Below, in pieces: positions 25,986-34,786 of a stretch of DNA of 44,954 nt. Numbering within the stretch: position 1 is the stretch's first letter; every line of letters begins with the position of its first letter. The notes beneath the pieces are model-generated. The model searched no databases. It was not told the origin of the DNA and was given only the letters and a program-made list of their open reading frames with translations. The position numbers and the translations under genes were made by a program. This DNA comes from an uncultured Clostridia bacterium (GTDB lineage Bacteria > Bacillota > Clostridia > Oscillospirales > Ruminococcaceae), in assembly GCA_944388075.1 (NCBI GenBank), contig CALXHI010000007.1, forward strand, positions 1 through 44,954, in the 5' to 3' direction.

Positions 25986-26351
25986 TCACGATTCCAATTC
26001 GGGAATATTCGCAAAGGCAAACTGCCGATCGGTCAAGAGACCGGCTGCCGCCTTGCGATAGGTTTCGACCAATTCCAATGCCATCCGCTGCGGTGCGGTA
26101 TCGATTTCTGCGGTTGCCGTGCCTGCATAGGTATGCGCCCGTTCCCCCTGCGCCATGCAGAGGGTACGGTAACGCAGATGGGCAAGGGCAGCGGCATAGT
26201 GGATCAAGCGAGGGTCATTGCAGTCGACATCGGGCTTGCAGTCCGCAGAGATTTCTTTGCAAACGGTATCGACCAACGGTATCCATTTCTGCCCGTCCGA
26301 CAAGCCGGCATAGAGCAGAAACAATGCCATCACATCTGCCGCATTCATCAT
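25986..26351 (-). CDS. Head-tail connector-like phage protein
   Basis: The 121-residue product is mostly helical (start MMNAADVMALFLLYAGLSD), the general pattern of gp6/gp15-type head-tail connectors. ATG 26351 overlaps the protease stop (ATGA) with GGGGGA upstream. Place after the capsid and protease genes supports the reading. Confidence 0.55.
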   Translation of the reverse strand: MMNAADVMALFLLYAGLSDGQKWIPLVDTVCKEISADCKPDVDCNDPRLIHYAAALAHLRYRTLCMAQGERAHTYAGTATAEIDTAPQRMALELVETYRKAAAGLLTDRQFAFANIPELES

Positions 26352-27253
26352 ACAGCATCCCCCGTCCCGGACTGCATCCGATAGGGGCTTGCCGTGCCGC
26401 CGTCGGATTGGGGATTGGCAAGCTGTGCCTGATATGCCGCAGGCGAATTAGCATAGACCGCACTGCCCTGCCGCAGCGATTTGCGAAGGTCGAGCAGCGC
26501 ATCGGCATCCATGTGAATCGTGGAATCGGCGAGTGCTTTCGCACAGGCGGTTTCACCCTGCTGATAACAGAGCCGTACCACATCCTTGCGCAATTCTTCG
26601 GTGACGGCATCGAGCGTCTGTGTCATCTGAGCAAGCGACTGCCGCAATGCTGCGGTTTCCGCATCGGGACTGGCACCGCCCATGGTTTTCGTCACACCGG
26701 CACGCCGCTGCGCCGGAATCGCAACAAAGCTCCACTCGTAGGCATCGTTAATGCTGTCAAGTACGGCATAGCAAACGCTGCCGCCATAGGAACGCCCCTT
26801 GATATGCGTACAGGGCTTCTGCAAGCGGTTCGCACCGCAAATCGAACAGGTCTGCTGTCCGACCGCACAGGAAATGCTGACCTCTTTCTTGATTCCGCCG
26901 TCGATCTCCCGAATGAGATCGGCATTGGCTGCCGTGCGAATCATGTAGGCATTGGCTTTCAGGCAGCGATAGACGGCACCGGTTTTCGTCCGGCGATTCG
27001 GCTCTTCGACCACTTCGGTACGGAAAATGCGTGCTGTCTGGTTCCCGGATTTCGGGTTATGGTCAAAGATTCCGGTTACGCCAACAAACAGCTTGCAGAG
27101 CGTATCCAAAGCTGCATCGGAGAAACAATCCCCGTCACGGTCAATCTCATTATCACAAAGAATCAGGTCAAACAGATAGACCTCATCGGGCTGATGCTCC
27201 CGACGGGTAAAGGCATTGAGCTGCTGCATCAAATCGGCATTGGTATTCGGCAT
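26348..27253 (-). CDS. Phage prohead protease-like protein
   Basis: The 301-residue product has an N-terminal domain like caudoviral capsid-maturation proteases: GIFDHNP with a candidate catalytic His65, IKKEVSISC with Ser126/Ser128, and the YEWSFVAIPA strand typical of the family. It also has a CSICG..CTHIKG segment (about 136-153) that could bind zinc. A helical C-terminal tail could act as scaffold. ATG 27253 has AAAGGAG about 9 bp upstream. It lies after, not before, the capsid gene, the reverse of the common order. Confidence 0.7.
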   Translation of the reverse strand: MPNTNADLMQQLNAFTRREHQPDEVYLFDLILCDNEIDRDGDCFSDAALDTLCKLFVGVTGIFDHNPKSGNQTARIFRTEVVEEPNRRTKTGAVYRCLKANAYMIRTAANADLIREIDGGIKKEVSISCAVGQQTCSICGANRLQKPCTHIKGRSYGGSVCYAVLDSINDAYEWSFVAIPAQRRAGVTKTMGGASPDAETAALRQSLAQMTQTLDAVTEELRKDVVRLCYQQGETACAKALADSTIHMDADALLDLRKSLRQGSAVYANSPAAYQAQLANPQSDGGTASPYRMQSGTGDAV

Positions 27254-27286
27254 ACCGTCACACTCCTTTCAACTCGCAATCCGTCA

Positions 27287-28258
27287 TCAGGCAGTCCAGT
27301 CCAGCACAGCAACCGCCCCTGCCATCAACGGACGGAATCCCATGCGGACGGACACGGCAATGCGGTCGAGCTGACAATCGATCAGCTGATCGGTTTCGAG
27401 CAGCACCTCCGAACCGGTCACGCATTCGAGCGCAAAGTCCTTGGAAATGCCAATCACCACCGTATCGGACAGCGAAGCATCCTTCAACAGCTTGGCACCG
27501 AACGGCAATCGCACAATGCCCTTGGCATCACAGACCGGATCTTTCATCTGCTCCATAGCAAGAATCTCGGCGACCGTTGCCGGCGATGCAATAATCGTCG
27601 TCATGTCAAAAGCGGTGAATTCTCCGTACAGCGTTGCCAAATCGGCATAGCTCAAATCCGTACCCGCAATGCCCTTTGCAATGACGGAGTCCTTCAGCTT
27701 TTTGAGGGCAGCCGAAACAATCGCACCGGCAAGCTTATGACCGATGGCACGCAGCATCACTGCAAATACATCAATGCGCTGCTGACGAACGGTTTCATAG
27801 GTCGCCGTAATCAGTCTGCCGAATTTATCAAGCGGCAGATGGTCGGCGGATTCGGTGATGGCGGTTTCGGGGAGATTGCTGCCCTCGGCGGTGGTTTTGC
27901 CGTAATCCGGCTCGGTATCGGTGATGGAGAAGCCCTTACAGCTTGTCCCCTTCACGGCGGTGACGGTTGCGGTCAGCTCTGGCAGAATGGATTCCTCCAT
28001 GCCCTGCTTGACCGCTCTGCGGACGAACTCGGGAAACAGCACGGCACTTTCGGTTGTGGCGAAAAACTTCTCGACCTGGTCGCAATGCTCGCCGGATACC
28101 CGAATGTCAAACCGCTTGAGCTGACGCTCGTAGGCATCGAGTGCGCCAAGCGGCGTACCGGCATACTGCTCGGACGGGTCGGCAAGCTCCAACGCCTGCG
28201 AAAAACTGCAATTTGCGAGGTGATACATACCCTTTTCAAGCTTTACGGAAGTATACAT
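27287..28258 (-). CDS. Phage major capsid protein, HK97-fold type
   Basis: The 323-residue product shows the usual plan of a capsid subunit: the LFPEFVRRAVKQG segment, a strand-rich core with PLDKFGRLITATYE, a long helix (VFAVMLRAIGHKLAGAI) and a C-terminal RMGFRPL..AVAVLD strand pair. ATG 28258 is chosen because AAAGGA lies 8 bp upstream; ATG 28267 abuts that site. There is little room for an N-terminal scaffold domain. It lies 13 bp after the portal gene. Confidence 0.8.
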   Translation of the reverse strand: MYTSVKLEKGMYHLANCSFSQALELADPSEQYAGTPLGALDAYERQLKRFDIRVSGEHCDQVEKFFATTESAVLFPEFVRRAVKQGMEESILPELTATVTAVKGTSCKGFSITDTEPDYGKTTAEGSNLPETAITESADHLPLDKFGRLITATYETVRQQRIDVFAVMLRAIGHKLAGAIVSAALKKLKDSVIAKGIAGTDLSYADLATLYGEFTAFDMTTIIASPATVAEILAMEQMKDPVCDAKGIVRLPFGAKLLKDASLSDTVVIGISKDFALECVTGSEVLLETDQLIDCQLDRIAVSVRMGFRPLMAGAVAVLDWTA

Positions 28259-28271
28259 AGCATTCATCCTT

Positions 28272-29453
28272 TCATGTGTTCTGCGCAGACGCATCGTTGC
28301 GCAATTCGATTTCAACAGCCTGTGCGGTTTTGAGCCTTGCGTCGGCAAGCTCGGTTTCGTCCATGAGATTGATATGCGACCATTCGAGGGCTGCGGTTTC
28401 ATTGCGACCGGCACTGTGCAGCACAGCCGTACCGATTTGCTGAAGCATCGGGGTCAGCAATCGGCGGAAATATTCCAGTTCCGATGTGAGGATATCGGCC
28501 TGCTGGGTACTCATACGCTCGGTTGAGGACCACGAAAAGCCAAGCAAAAACGGCGGTATACAGAGCTTGGACACAATCTGTTCGAGCAGCTGCCGCACGG
28601 GGATATTGGTATCAAAGAGCGGATTCTCCGCACCGATGACCTTGATATCCACATCACCGACTGCGACAAAATCCTGCACTTCCCCATAGCGTGCCGCCTG
28701 AATGCCGGCTTGCCATGCACGGGCAATTTCCTTGGCATGGTCACCGGCAAAGGCGGCGGCATCGCCGGAGGGGTGATAGGTTACGGCATAGCGGACATTT
28801 CCGGCACGCTCATAATTTTTCTCGATACAGTCATAAATCTGCGTGAGAATCCGGGAAATGGCAGGCAGTCCTCGGAGCAGCGATACGCCGTACACACTAC
28901 CCGCAGGCGGATTGAGTGCGGCAAAGAGAATGCGTTCCGGATGGAGCAGCAGCTGCGGTTTTTCCCTGTCCGAATCCGGACGCAGGGCGAATTGACAGTG
29001 CAGCGGACCATCCGGCAATACCAAAATCCGTGCCGGATGCGCCGTCACCAGACCAACGGGCTGCGCGGTATCGGGGTCATAGACCAACTCGCCGACCGCA
29101 TTGCCATAGGTCAAAAGGCTGTCGAGCATCTGATCGGCAAACAGCTGCAGCGAACGACCGGACGCATTGACAGCAGCATTTGCCATGAACGCATCGAGCA
29201 GAGCCTGTCCTTCTGCGGTTTCCGCACAGAGCCGAAAGCCACCGGCAAGCCGTACAATTTTCAGGATCGCCGCATCAATCACCGGAACGGTACTGCGCAA
29301 TGCCTCATACAGTCGCCACTCGCTCACAGCAGGCAGTACCGGCGGCGATGCGGGCAAATGCTCAGCCGCCGTACCCTGTACAACGCTTGCACAAATCGGA
29401 AATTCGGTTGCAGAAACCGGCTTGCGTTTGCGGTGAAAAAACGGAATTTGCAA
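28272..29453 (-). CDS. Phage portal protein
   Basis: Dodecameric DNA-entry ring of tailed phages. The 393-residue product has TYGNAVGELVYD and SVYGVSLLRGLP, and a QLLEQIVSKLCIPPFLLGF segment followed by a long helix, all portal-like. The start is TTG 29453 because AAGGAGG lies 7 bp before it; GTG 29483 overlaps the terminase end without a site. It is somewhat shorter than most portals. Confidence 0.85.
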   Translation of the reverse strand: MQIPFFHRKRKPVSATEFPICASVVQGTAAEHLPASPPVLPAVSEWRLYEALRSTVPVIDAAILKIVRLAGGFRLCAETAEGQALLDAFMANAAVNASGRSLQLFADQMLDSLLTYGNAVGELVYDPDTAQPVGLVTAHPARILVLPDGPLHCQFALRPDSDREKPQLLLHPERILFAALNPPAGSVYGVSLLRGLPAISRILTQIYDCIEKNYERAGNVRYAVTYHPSGDAAAFAGDHAKEIARAWQAGIQAARYGEVQDFVAVGDVDIKVIGAENPLFDTNIPVRQLLEQIVSKLCIPPFLLGFSWSSTERMSTQQADILTSELEYFRRLLTPMLQQIGTAVLHSAGRNETAALEWSHINLMDETELADARLKTAQAVEIELRNDASAQNT

Positions 29454-29479
29454 AGGTTTCACCTCCTTTTCACGGGGAT

Positions 29480-30748
29480 TCACGGAGAATTGCCGTTTCG
29501 CCGAACCGATGCCGCAAAAAAGGGGGTATCCCGTTCTCGATCGAGCACCGTTGCGACAAAATAGCGAATATCGTCCATGGCATGGTCATGCTCCTTGACG
29601 GGCGCATCCTGCAGCGAACGGCTGTCCCACGCATAGAGCGAAAACTCTCGGAGCGTATCCTTACAGGCAGAGCCAATCCGAATGCTGCCGGTTCGGAGCG
29701 CATCGGCTACCTTATGAATGCCGCTTAACACATCGTTTTTTGCAGCAACAACGGGGAAATGCCCATGGCGCCGGATGCAGGCAATGAAGCTGGCAGCAGA
29801 CGGATCAATCACGATTTGCTCGATTAGACGGTGCTCGGCAAGCTGTTCGAGTGCCGCATAATGCTCCTCGTCGGTACGGGGCATACCGGTTTCTCTGGCA
29901 TTGTAGTACGACTCAGCGATGCGATACCATATCCCGTTGCAATGTCCCCAAAGCCCCATAGAGGTCGGGTTCATCGTGCCGTAATCGCAGGATATGACAA
30001 AGCGGTCGCAGGCGGCAGGCGGTTCGGCAATATGCTGCGATTCCGAAAACATCGGATAAACAAGCCCCTGTGCAGCCACCCAAATGCCCTTGACAAATCG
30101 GTCATAGAACGCACCCGAATAGAGCCGCTCGTACCGCCGCCGAATGGCAGGTGTCAGCGAGGGGTTGTCCTCCATGGTGAAGTGCAGGTAGAGCGCATGC
30201 TTTTGCTCAGCTTGCAAAATCCACTCCCGATAAAACCAGTGGCTCGGCGTATCCGGATTGCAGGAAAACCAGAGCCGTGACCCCGGAACGGAACAGCGCG
30301 CCAATGCCTGCTCCACAAAAGATCGTGGCATCAATACCACTTCATCGAGCAGCACCCCGGCAAGCGTCACGCCCTGAATCAAAGACGCAGAGCTTTCATC
30401 CTTGCCGCCGAAATAGTAGAAGCGGTTGGTGCGTCCTCGAAAGGTGATATCGAGATACGAGCCGGAAATCTTATCGATGACAGCAAAGCCCAAGGCTTCC
30501 AGCTGTGCGATGAGCGGTGTAATCAGGTTGCGGCGCAAAGAGGTACGAGTTTTTCCGCAGAGTGCAAGGCACTTGCCCTGAAAGGTCACGCTGCCCCAAA
30601 TCACAAATCCCAATGCCAAGACCGTTGTCTTGCCGGAACGAATCGAGCCGTCACAGATAATCGCATCATAGCGTTTGGCATCCGGTCGGAGCCACCAGTT
30701 CAGCACCTGCCGCTGCTTTTCGGAAAATGGCATAGGCGTATGCTGCAT
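29480..30748 (-). CDS. Phage terminase large subunit
   Basis: Motor and nuclease that packages DNA into the capsid. The 422-residue product has Walker A GSIRSGKT (about 34-41), Walker B GVLLDE (about 131-136) and a nuclease domain with acidic residues in SCDYGTMNP (about D255), VIDPSAASF (about D315) and HAMDDIRYF (about D392/D393). All parts needed for activity appear intact. ATG 30748 has GGGAG 9 bp upstream; TTG 30769 overlaps the small-subunit stop. The intact catalytic centres argue against neutral decay of the cluster. Confidence 0.93.
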   Translation of the reverse strand: MQHTPMPFSEKQRQVLNWWLRPDAKRYDAIICDGSIRSGKTTVLALGFVIWGSVTFQGKCLALCGKTRTSLRRNLITPLIAQLEALGFAVIDKISGSYLDITFRGRTNRFYYFGGKDESSASLIQGVTLAGVLLDEVVLMPRSFVEQALARCSVPGSRLWFSCNPDTPSHWFYREWILQAEQKHALYLHFTMEDNPSLTPAIRRRYERLYSGAFYDRFVKGIWVAAQGLVYPMFSESQHIAEPPAACDRFVISCDYGTMNPTSMGLWGHCNGIWYRIAESYYNARETGMPRTDEEHYAALEQLAEHRLIEQIVIDPSAASFIACIRRHGHFPVVAAKNDVLSGIHKVADALRTGSIRIGSACKDTLREFSLYAWDSRSLQDAPVKEHDHAMDDIRYFVATVLDRERDTPFFAASVRRNGNSP

Positions 30749-30765
30749 GCAGTCACACTCCCATC

Positions 30766-31260
30766 TCAATCCTTATCGGATTCCGAATCGGATTTGGCAG
30801 GATGCAGGGCAGAGAGCAATGCAGCCGTTGTTGCAGCGGCATCGGACGAGGCGGCAATCGCCAGCAGTCGTTCCATTGCACGCTGTCGGTCGAAGAGCTT
30901 GACCTCCACACCGCCGCCCTTATCCCGTTTCAGTTCGGATACCTGAAACAAATCGAGCGTTGCAAGCTCTGCGGCACTCGGCAGTGTTTCGGCGCAGACG
31001 AGCCTTGCGGCATCGTTGGCAGCACCGAATGCCAGTCGGGAGAGTCCTGCCAGCACCATCCGTTCGATGGGCAGAGCCGGCTGTGCGGCAAGGGTTTCCA
31101 GATAGTTGCGGTATTTTGCAGTTTCGAGGATTTGCAAGGCATCATCGAATGCGGTTGCAACCGGAAATCCAGCACGCAATGCCGCTTCTTCCGCATTACC
31201 AAGTCGGAGGTAATAGCGGCAAAACCGTTTTCGCTGCAAATGCAGCGCATGGTCAGACAA
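30766..31260 (-). CDS. Phage terminase small subunit
   Basis: DNA-recognition subunit of the packaging motor. Starting at TTG 31260, which has AAAGGTGG about 8 bp upstream, the 164-residue product begins like its family: LQRKRFCRYYLRLGN then AEEAALRAGF, a helix-turn-helix. Upstream in-frame ATGs at 31290 and 31371 have no ribosome-binding site. First gene of the nine-gene cluster, downstream of two palindromes. Confidence 0.85.
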   Translation of the reverse strand: MSDHALHLQRKRFCRYYLRLGNAEEAALRAGFPVATAFDDALQILETAKYRNYLETLAAQPALPIERMVLAGLSRLAFGAANDAARLVCAETLPSAAELATLDLFQVSELKRDKGGGVEVKLFDRQRAMERLLAIAASSDAAATTAALLSALHPAKSDSESDKD

Positions 31261-31627
31261 AGAGCATACCACCTTTCTTTGCGAATCCATACAGTCGGAG
31301 GGACGAACATCGGCTGCGCAGCCTGTGTGAGCCGATGGGATGAGGGAGAGGGAATCCCAACGCTCATACATAGCAACCAGTCGATATTTTATTTGTACGA
31401 AAACGTACAAGTCCCGATGAACTTTGTATCATTACACAAAGACGTGATAGGAAATCGGAAGTCAATTTGCGATATTGCCATATGCCGCAGCTTTGCACCC
31501 TTCGACGGCATTTGACATATCCTAAATATGTTTAAGGACATCCAAATCGGGTACACTACAATCAGAACGCAGAGCCGTTTCGATACCGCCTGCGCTCGCT
31601 TCATACGAAAGGAATGACTACAGAACC
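31261..31627. other. Divergent intergenic region between phage cluster and mazF
   Basis: No gene is supported in these 367 bp, including no mazE-type antitoxin upstream of the toxin. It holds two palindromes (31393-31441). TTGACA at 31512 has no good -10 partner, so neither promoter could be fixed. Confidence 0.6.
31393..31441. promoter_or_regulatory. Two operator-like palindromes upstream of the phage cluster
   Basis: TTGTACGAAAACGTACAA (31393-31410) is a perfect palindrome with 7-bp arms. CTTTGTATCATTACACAAAG (31422-31441) is an imperfect one. Their centres are 30 bp apart, about three helical turns, and both contain TTTGTA near one end. This fits binding of one dimeric regulator at two sites. 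Confidence 0.6.
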
Positions 31628-32026
31628 ATGCTTACCGTCAAACGAGGAGAAATCTATTACGCTGACCTCAGTCCTGTGGTTGGCTCGGAACAGGGCGGCA
31701 TCCGTCCGGTCGTCATCATCCAGAACGACATCGGCAACCGCTACAGCCCGACCGTCATTGCCGCTGCCATCACCAGTCAACGGGAAAAGGCAAAGCTGCC
31801 AACGCATATTCCGCTGGCAGCCTCGAGTTGTGGCTTATCCAAAGACAGCGTGATTCTGCTCGAGCAGATTCGCACCATCGACAAGCAACGCCTGAAAGAA
31901 CGCATGGGAGAGATTCCACCGGAGTGCATGAAGCAGGTCGACCATGCACTGGAAATCAGCTTTGGCTTGATTGCCCGTCCTCGCCGACCCATGACACATC
32001 CGCTCACGGCTGCACAGCCCTCGTAA
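31628..32026 (+). CDS. ndoA: MazF/NdoA-type mRNA interferase toxin
   Basis: Sequence-specific endoribonuclease of the PemK/MazF family. The 132-residue product is close to Bacillus Endo[35 protein letters not shown], then [13 protein letters not shown]; the catalytic Arg and Thr regions are present. The ribosome-binding site AAAGGA is about 15 bp before ATG 31628, rather far. The usual antitoxin gene directly upstream is missing. The C-terminus has a short extra tail (from PRRPMTH). Convergent with the P-type ATPase, 16 bp apart. Confidence 0.93.
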   Translation: MLTVKRGEIYYADLSPVVGSEQGGIRPVVIIQNDIGNRYSPTVIAAAITSQREKAKLPTHIPLAASSCGLSKDSVILLEQIRTIDKQRLKERMGEIPPECMKQVDHALEISFGLIARPRRPMTHPLTAAQPS

Positions 32027-32042
32027 AGCACCGTCATTTCCG

Positions 32043-34646
32043 TCATTGCGGATTGCGTTTTGTGGTCAGGGAGGCGCAAATCGGTACCGCCGTCGCACAA
32101 CCCAATGCCACCCAAAGCGGCAGTCCGGAGAGCGATGTGGTCGAAAATACCGCCTGCAACGGTGGAAACAGCAATGCCGCTGCGGTCACGGCGACCGATA
32201 CCAATACCGCCAAAATCAGCTTGAGATTGGAGGTATAGGCAACGGAAAACAGCGTACCCGTTTCGTCCTTGCACTCGAATACATGCAGCAGCTGCGAAGC
32301 GATCAGCGTCAGCAAAGCCGCCGTTCTTGCCATATCCAGCGAGCCGGACAATCGCAGCACGGTCGTAAACGAGCCGAGTGTGGAGAGCGAAATAAAGATA
32401 CCCCGAAACACAATCCGAGAGAGCAAGCCATGGGCAAAAAAGCTCTCGTTGGCAGGACGGGGCGGACGGCGCATGACGCTGCGGTCGGGCGGCTCCAGTC
32501 CCAAGGCGATGGCAGGCAGCCCATCTGTCAACAGATTCACAAGCAGAATCTGTGTCGGCAGCAACACCACCGGAAGCCCCATCACAAGCCCCAAAAACAT
32601 GGTCAGTACCTCACCGATGTTGCACGCAAGCAGATAACGCACAAATTTTCGGATATTGGCATAGACCGTCCGTCCCTGCTCGACCGCTGCGGCAAGCGTG
32701 TCGAATCGGTCATCGAGCAGCACCAAATCCGCTGCCTGCCGTGTGACATCGGTGCCGTTTTTGCCCATGGCAACCCCGATATCCGCTTCCTTGACCGCCG
32801 GTGCATCGTTAACGCCATCGCCGGTCATGGTGACGATTTTCCCCTGCTTGCGATAGGCTCGCACCAGCCGCAGCTTATGCGCCGGTGTCACCCTTGCGAA
32901 CACGCCATATCGCTCGATGATCTCCGCAAGCGTCTCATCGGACAATCGGTCAAGCTCTGCACCGGTGATGACCTGCTCGCCATGCGGAATGCCGGCTTGC
33001 TTGGCGATAGCGGCAGCGGTTTTTGCATGGTCGCCCGTCAGCATCACAACCCGAATCCCTGCCCGTACACAAGCGGCGATCGCAGTTTTCGCTTGTTCTC
33101 TGGGCGGGTCGAGCATACCCATCAGACCGAGAAAAACGAGATTCTGCGTGGGATTTTGCATGGAATCGGTTGGCAGCTCTGCGAATGCCAGCACTCGTAA
33201 GGCATCCTCTGCCCAAGCATCGGCTGTAGCGAGAATGCGTTCCCGATGTGCCTGTGTCAGCGGTACGTCCTTGCCGTTGACCCGAATCTGCGAACAGGCT
33301 TGCAGCATCACATCCACCGCACCCTTGCGGAACGCAATGCCTTTTCCGTTATAGCGGCAGAACACCGTCATGGAACGGGTTTCGCTCTCGAAGGGAATCT
33401 CACCGCAAACAGAATATCGTGTCAGCGCATCGGCAGTCAGATTACATTTCGCTGCCGCAACCAACAGGGCTATTTCGGTTGGGTCACCCTGCACCGCCCA
33501 CTCCCCTTTGTGCTTGTCGTCATGGCGAATGGCCGCATGATTGCACAGCACCGCACAGCGCAGCAAATCTCGCAAATCCGGCTTTTCATGCGATTTGCAA
33601 GGCTTTCCCTGTTCCGTGACACCACCTGCCATGCGCCACCCCGTACCGCTCACCTCATAGCATTCCGTACCGGCAAGCATCCGCCGCACAGTCATCTTGT
33701 TTTCGGTAATCGTACCGGTTTTATCCGAGCAAATGACGGAGGTGCAGCCAAGCGTTTCGACGGCATGCAGCCGATTGACGAGTGCATTGCGATTGAGCAT
33801 CCGCCGCACGGCAAGTGCAAGCGCAATCGTAACAGTTGCCGGCAAGCCTTCGGGAATTGCGGCAATGGCAATCGTGATACCGGTCATCAGCATATCAAAG
33901 ACCGGTTCACCCCGCAGTACACCGGTTACAAACACCAGTGCGCAAACGCCAAGACAAATCAGCGCAACCACCTTGCCCAGCTCAGCCAAACGCTTTTGCA
34001 AGGGCGTCGATTCGGGCTTGATATCGGAGAGCATCTGTGAAATCTGACCCATTTGCGTGGATTTTCCGATGGCAATGACTTCTGCCTCGGCGTTGCCCCG
34101 CGTGACGGCAGTACCGGCATAGAGCACATCCGCACGCCCCATGGCATTGTCGGGTGGTGCATCGGTTGCCCGATGGCTGCGTTTCTCCACCGCACAGGAT
34201 TCCCCCGTCAATACCGATTCCTCTGCTGCCAAATTCGCTGCCGTCCGAATCAGGGCATCTGCCGGTACGCAGTCACCGACCTCGACCGCAATGCAATCTC
34301 CTACCACCAGCTGTTCTGCCGGCAAGGTCGTCAGCACACCGTCACGCCACACCTTTGCGGTCGGTGCGGTCAGATTGCGCAGGGCGATGAGGGTTTGTTC
34401 GGTACGGTACTCCTGAATGAATCCGAGCAGCGCATTCAGTACCACAATCACGCCGATGGTCAGCGCATCGGCATATTTTCCGAGCAGCACCGAAACCAAA
34501 GCCGCCGCCAGCAGAATCAATACCATCACATCGCCAAACTGCCGCAGCAGCATACGAAACGGATGGGAAACCGGCGGATCGGCAAGACGATTGCTGCCGG
34601 ATTGCTTTGCCTTTGCAGCGGCAGCATCGGATGTCAGACCTTTCAT
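32043..34646 (-). CDS. P-type calcium-transporting ATPase (P2A-like)
   Basis: Membrane pump of the SERCA/PMR1-like group, 867 residues. Order: cation-ATPase N-terminal domain, membrane pair (about 38-78), actuator domain with LTGES (about 146-150), membrane pair with the PEGLPA ion-site motif (about 265-270), phosphorylation site SDKTGT (Asp308), nucleotide domain, hinge TGDGVNDAPA and four to six C-terminal membrane segments. PEGL marks calcium or manganese pumps. ATG 34646 has AGGAGG about 8 bp upstream. Export of Ca2+ is most likely. Confidence 0.92.
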   Translation of the reverse strand: MKGLTSDAAAAKAKQSGSNRLADPPVSHPFRMLLRQFGDVMVLILLAAALVSVLLGKYADALTIGVIVVLNALLGFIQEYRTEQTLIALRNLTAPTAKVWRDGVLTTLPAEQLVVGDCIAVEVGDCVPADALIRTAANLAAEESVLTGESCAVEKRSHRATDAPPDNAMGRADVLYAGTAVTRGNAEAEVIAIGKSTQMGQISQMLSDIKPESTPLQKRLAELGKVVALICLGVCALVFVTGVLRGEPVFDMLMTGITIAIAAIPEGLPATVTIALALAVRRMLNRNALVNRLHAVETLGCTSVICSDKTGTITENKMTVRRMLAGTECYEVSGTGWRMAGGVTEQGKPCKSHEKPDLRDLLRCAVLCNHAAIRHDDKHKGEWAVQGDPTEIALLVAAAKCNLTADALTRYSVCGEIPFESETRSMTVFCRYNGKGIAFRKGAVDVMLQACSQIRVNGKDVPLTQAHRERILATADAWAEDALRVLAFAELPTDSMQNPTQNLVFLGLMGMLDPPREQAKTAIAACVRAGIRVVMLTGDHAKTAAAIAKQAGIPHGEQVITGAELDRLSDETLAEIIERYGVFARVTPAHKLRLVRAYRKQGKIVTMTGDGVNDAPAVKEADIGVAMGKNGTDVTRQAADLVLLDDRFDTLAAAVEQGRTVYANIRKFVRYLLACNIGEVLTMFLGLVMGLPVVLLPTQILLVNLLTDGLPAIALGLEPPDRSVMRRPPRPANESFFAHGLLSRIVFRGIFISLSTLGSFTTVLRLSGSLDMARTAALLTLIASQLLHVFECKDETGTLFSVAYTSNLKLILAVLVSVAVTAAALLFPPLQAVFSTTSLSGLPLWVALGCATAVPICASLTTKRNPQ

Positions 34647-34716
34647 ATGGGAAGCCTCCTTTGCTTGTCATGGACGATCTTTTCCCGAATATATGCACAG
34701 AAATTGCCAATTATGC

Positions 34717-34745
34717 TTGACTTGACGAGGAAAACAGAGTATAAT
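34717..34745 (+). promoter_or_regulatory. Promoter of the PNPOx-like gene
   Basis: TTGACT (34717-34722) and TATAAT (34740-34745) have a 17-bp spacer. The start codon lies 42 bp beyond the -10. Confidence 0.85.
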
Positions 34746-34786
34746 AGAAAAAGTACTCAATCCCATTACCATCGGAGAATCATACT

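Noticed and set aside
25949..28333. 794-codon plus-strand open frame opposite the capsid and protease genes
   Set aside because: The minus strand shows overlapping start/stop pairs with ribosome-binding sites; the plus frame is antisense noise.
31512..31557. Promoter for mazF using TTGACA at 31512 or TACACT at 31552
   Set aside because: Neither hexamer has an acceptable partner at 16-18 bp, so no promoter is called.
24100..31630. Normal complete prophage with att sites
   Set aside because: No integrase, lysis or tail-length genes, and no direct repeat was seen at the two borders.
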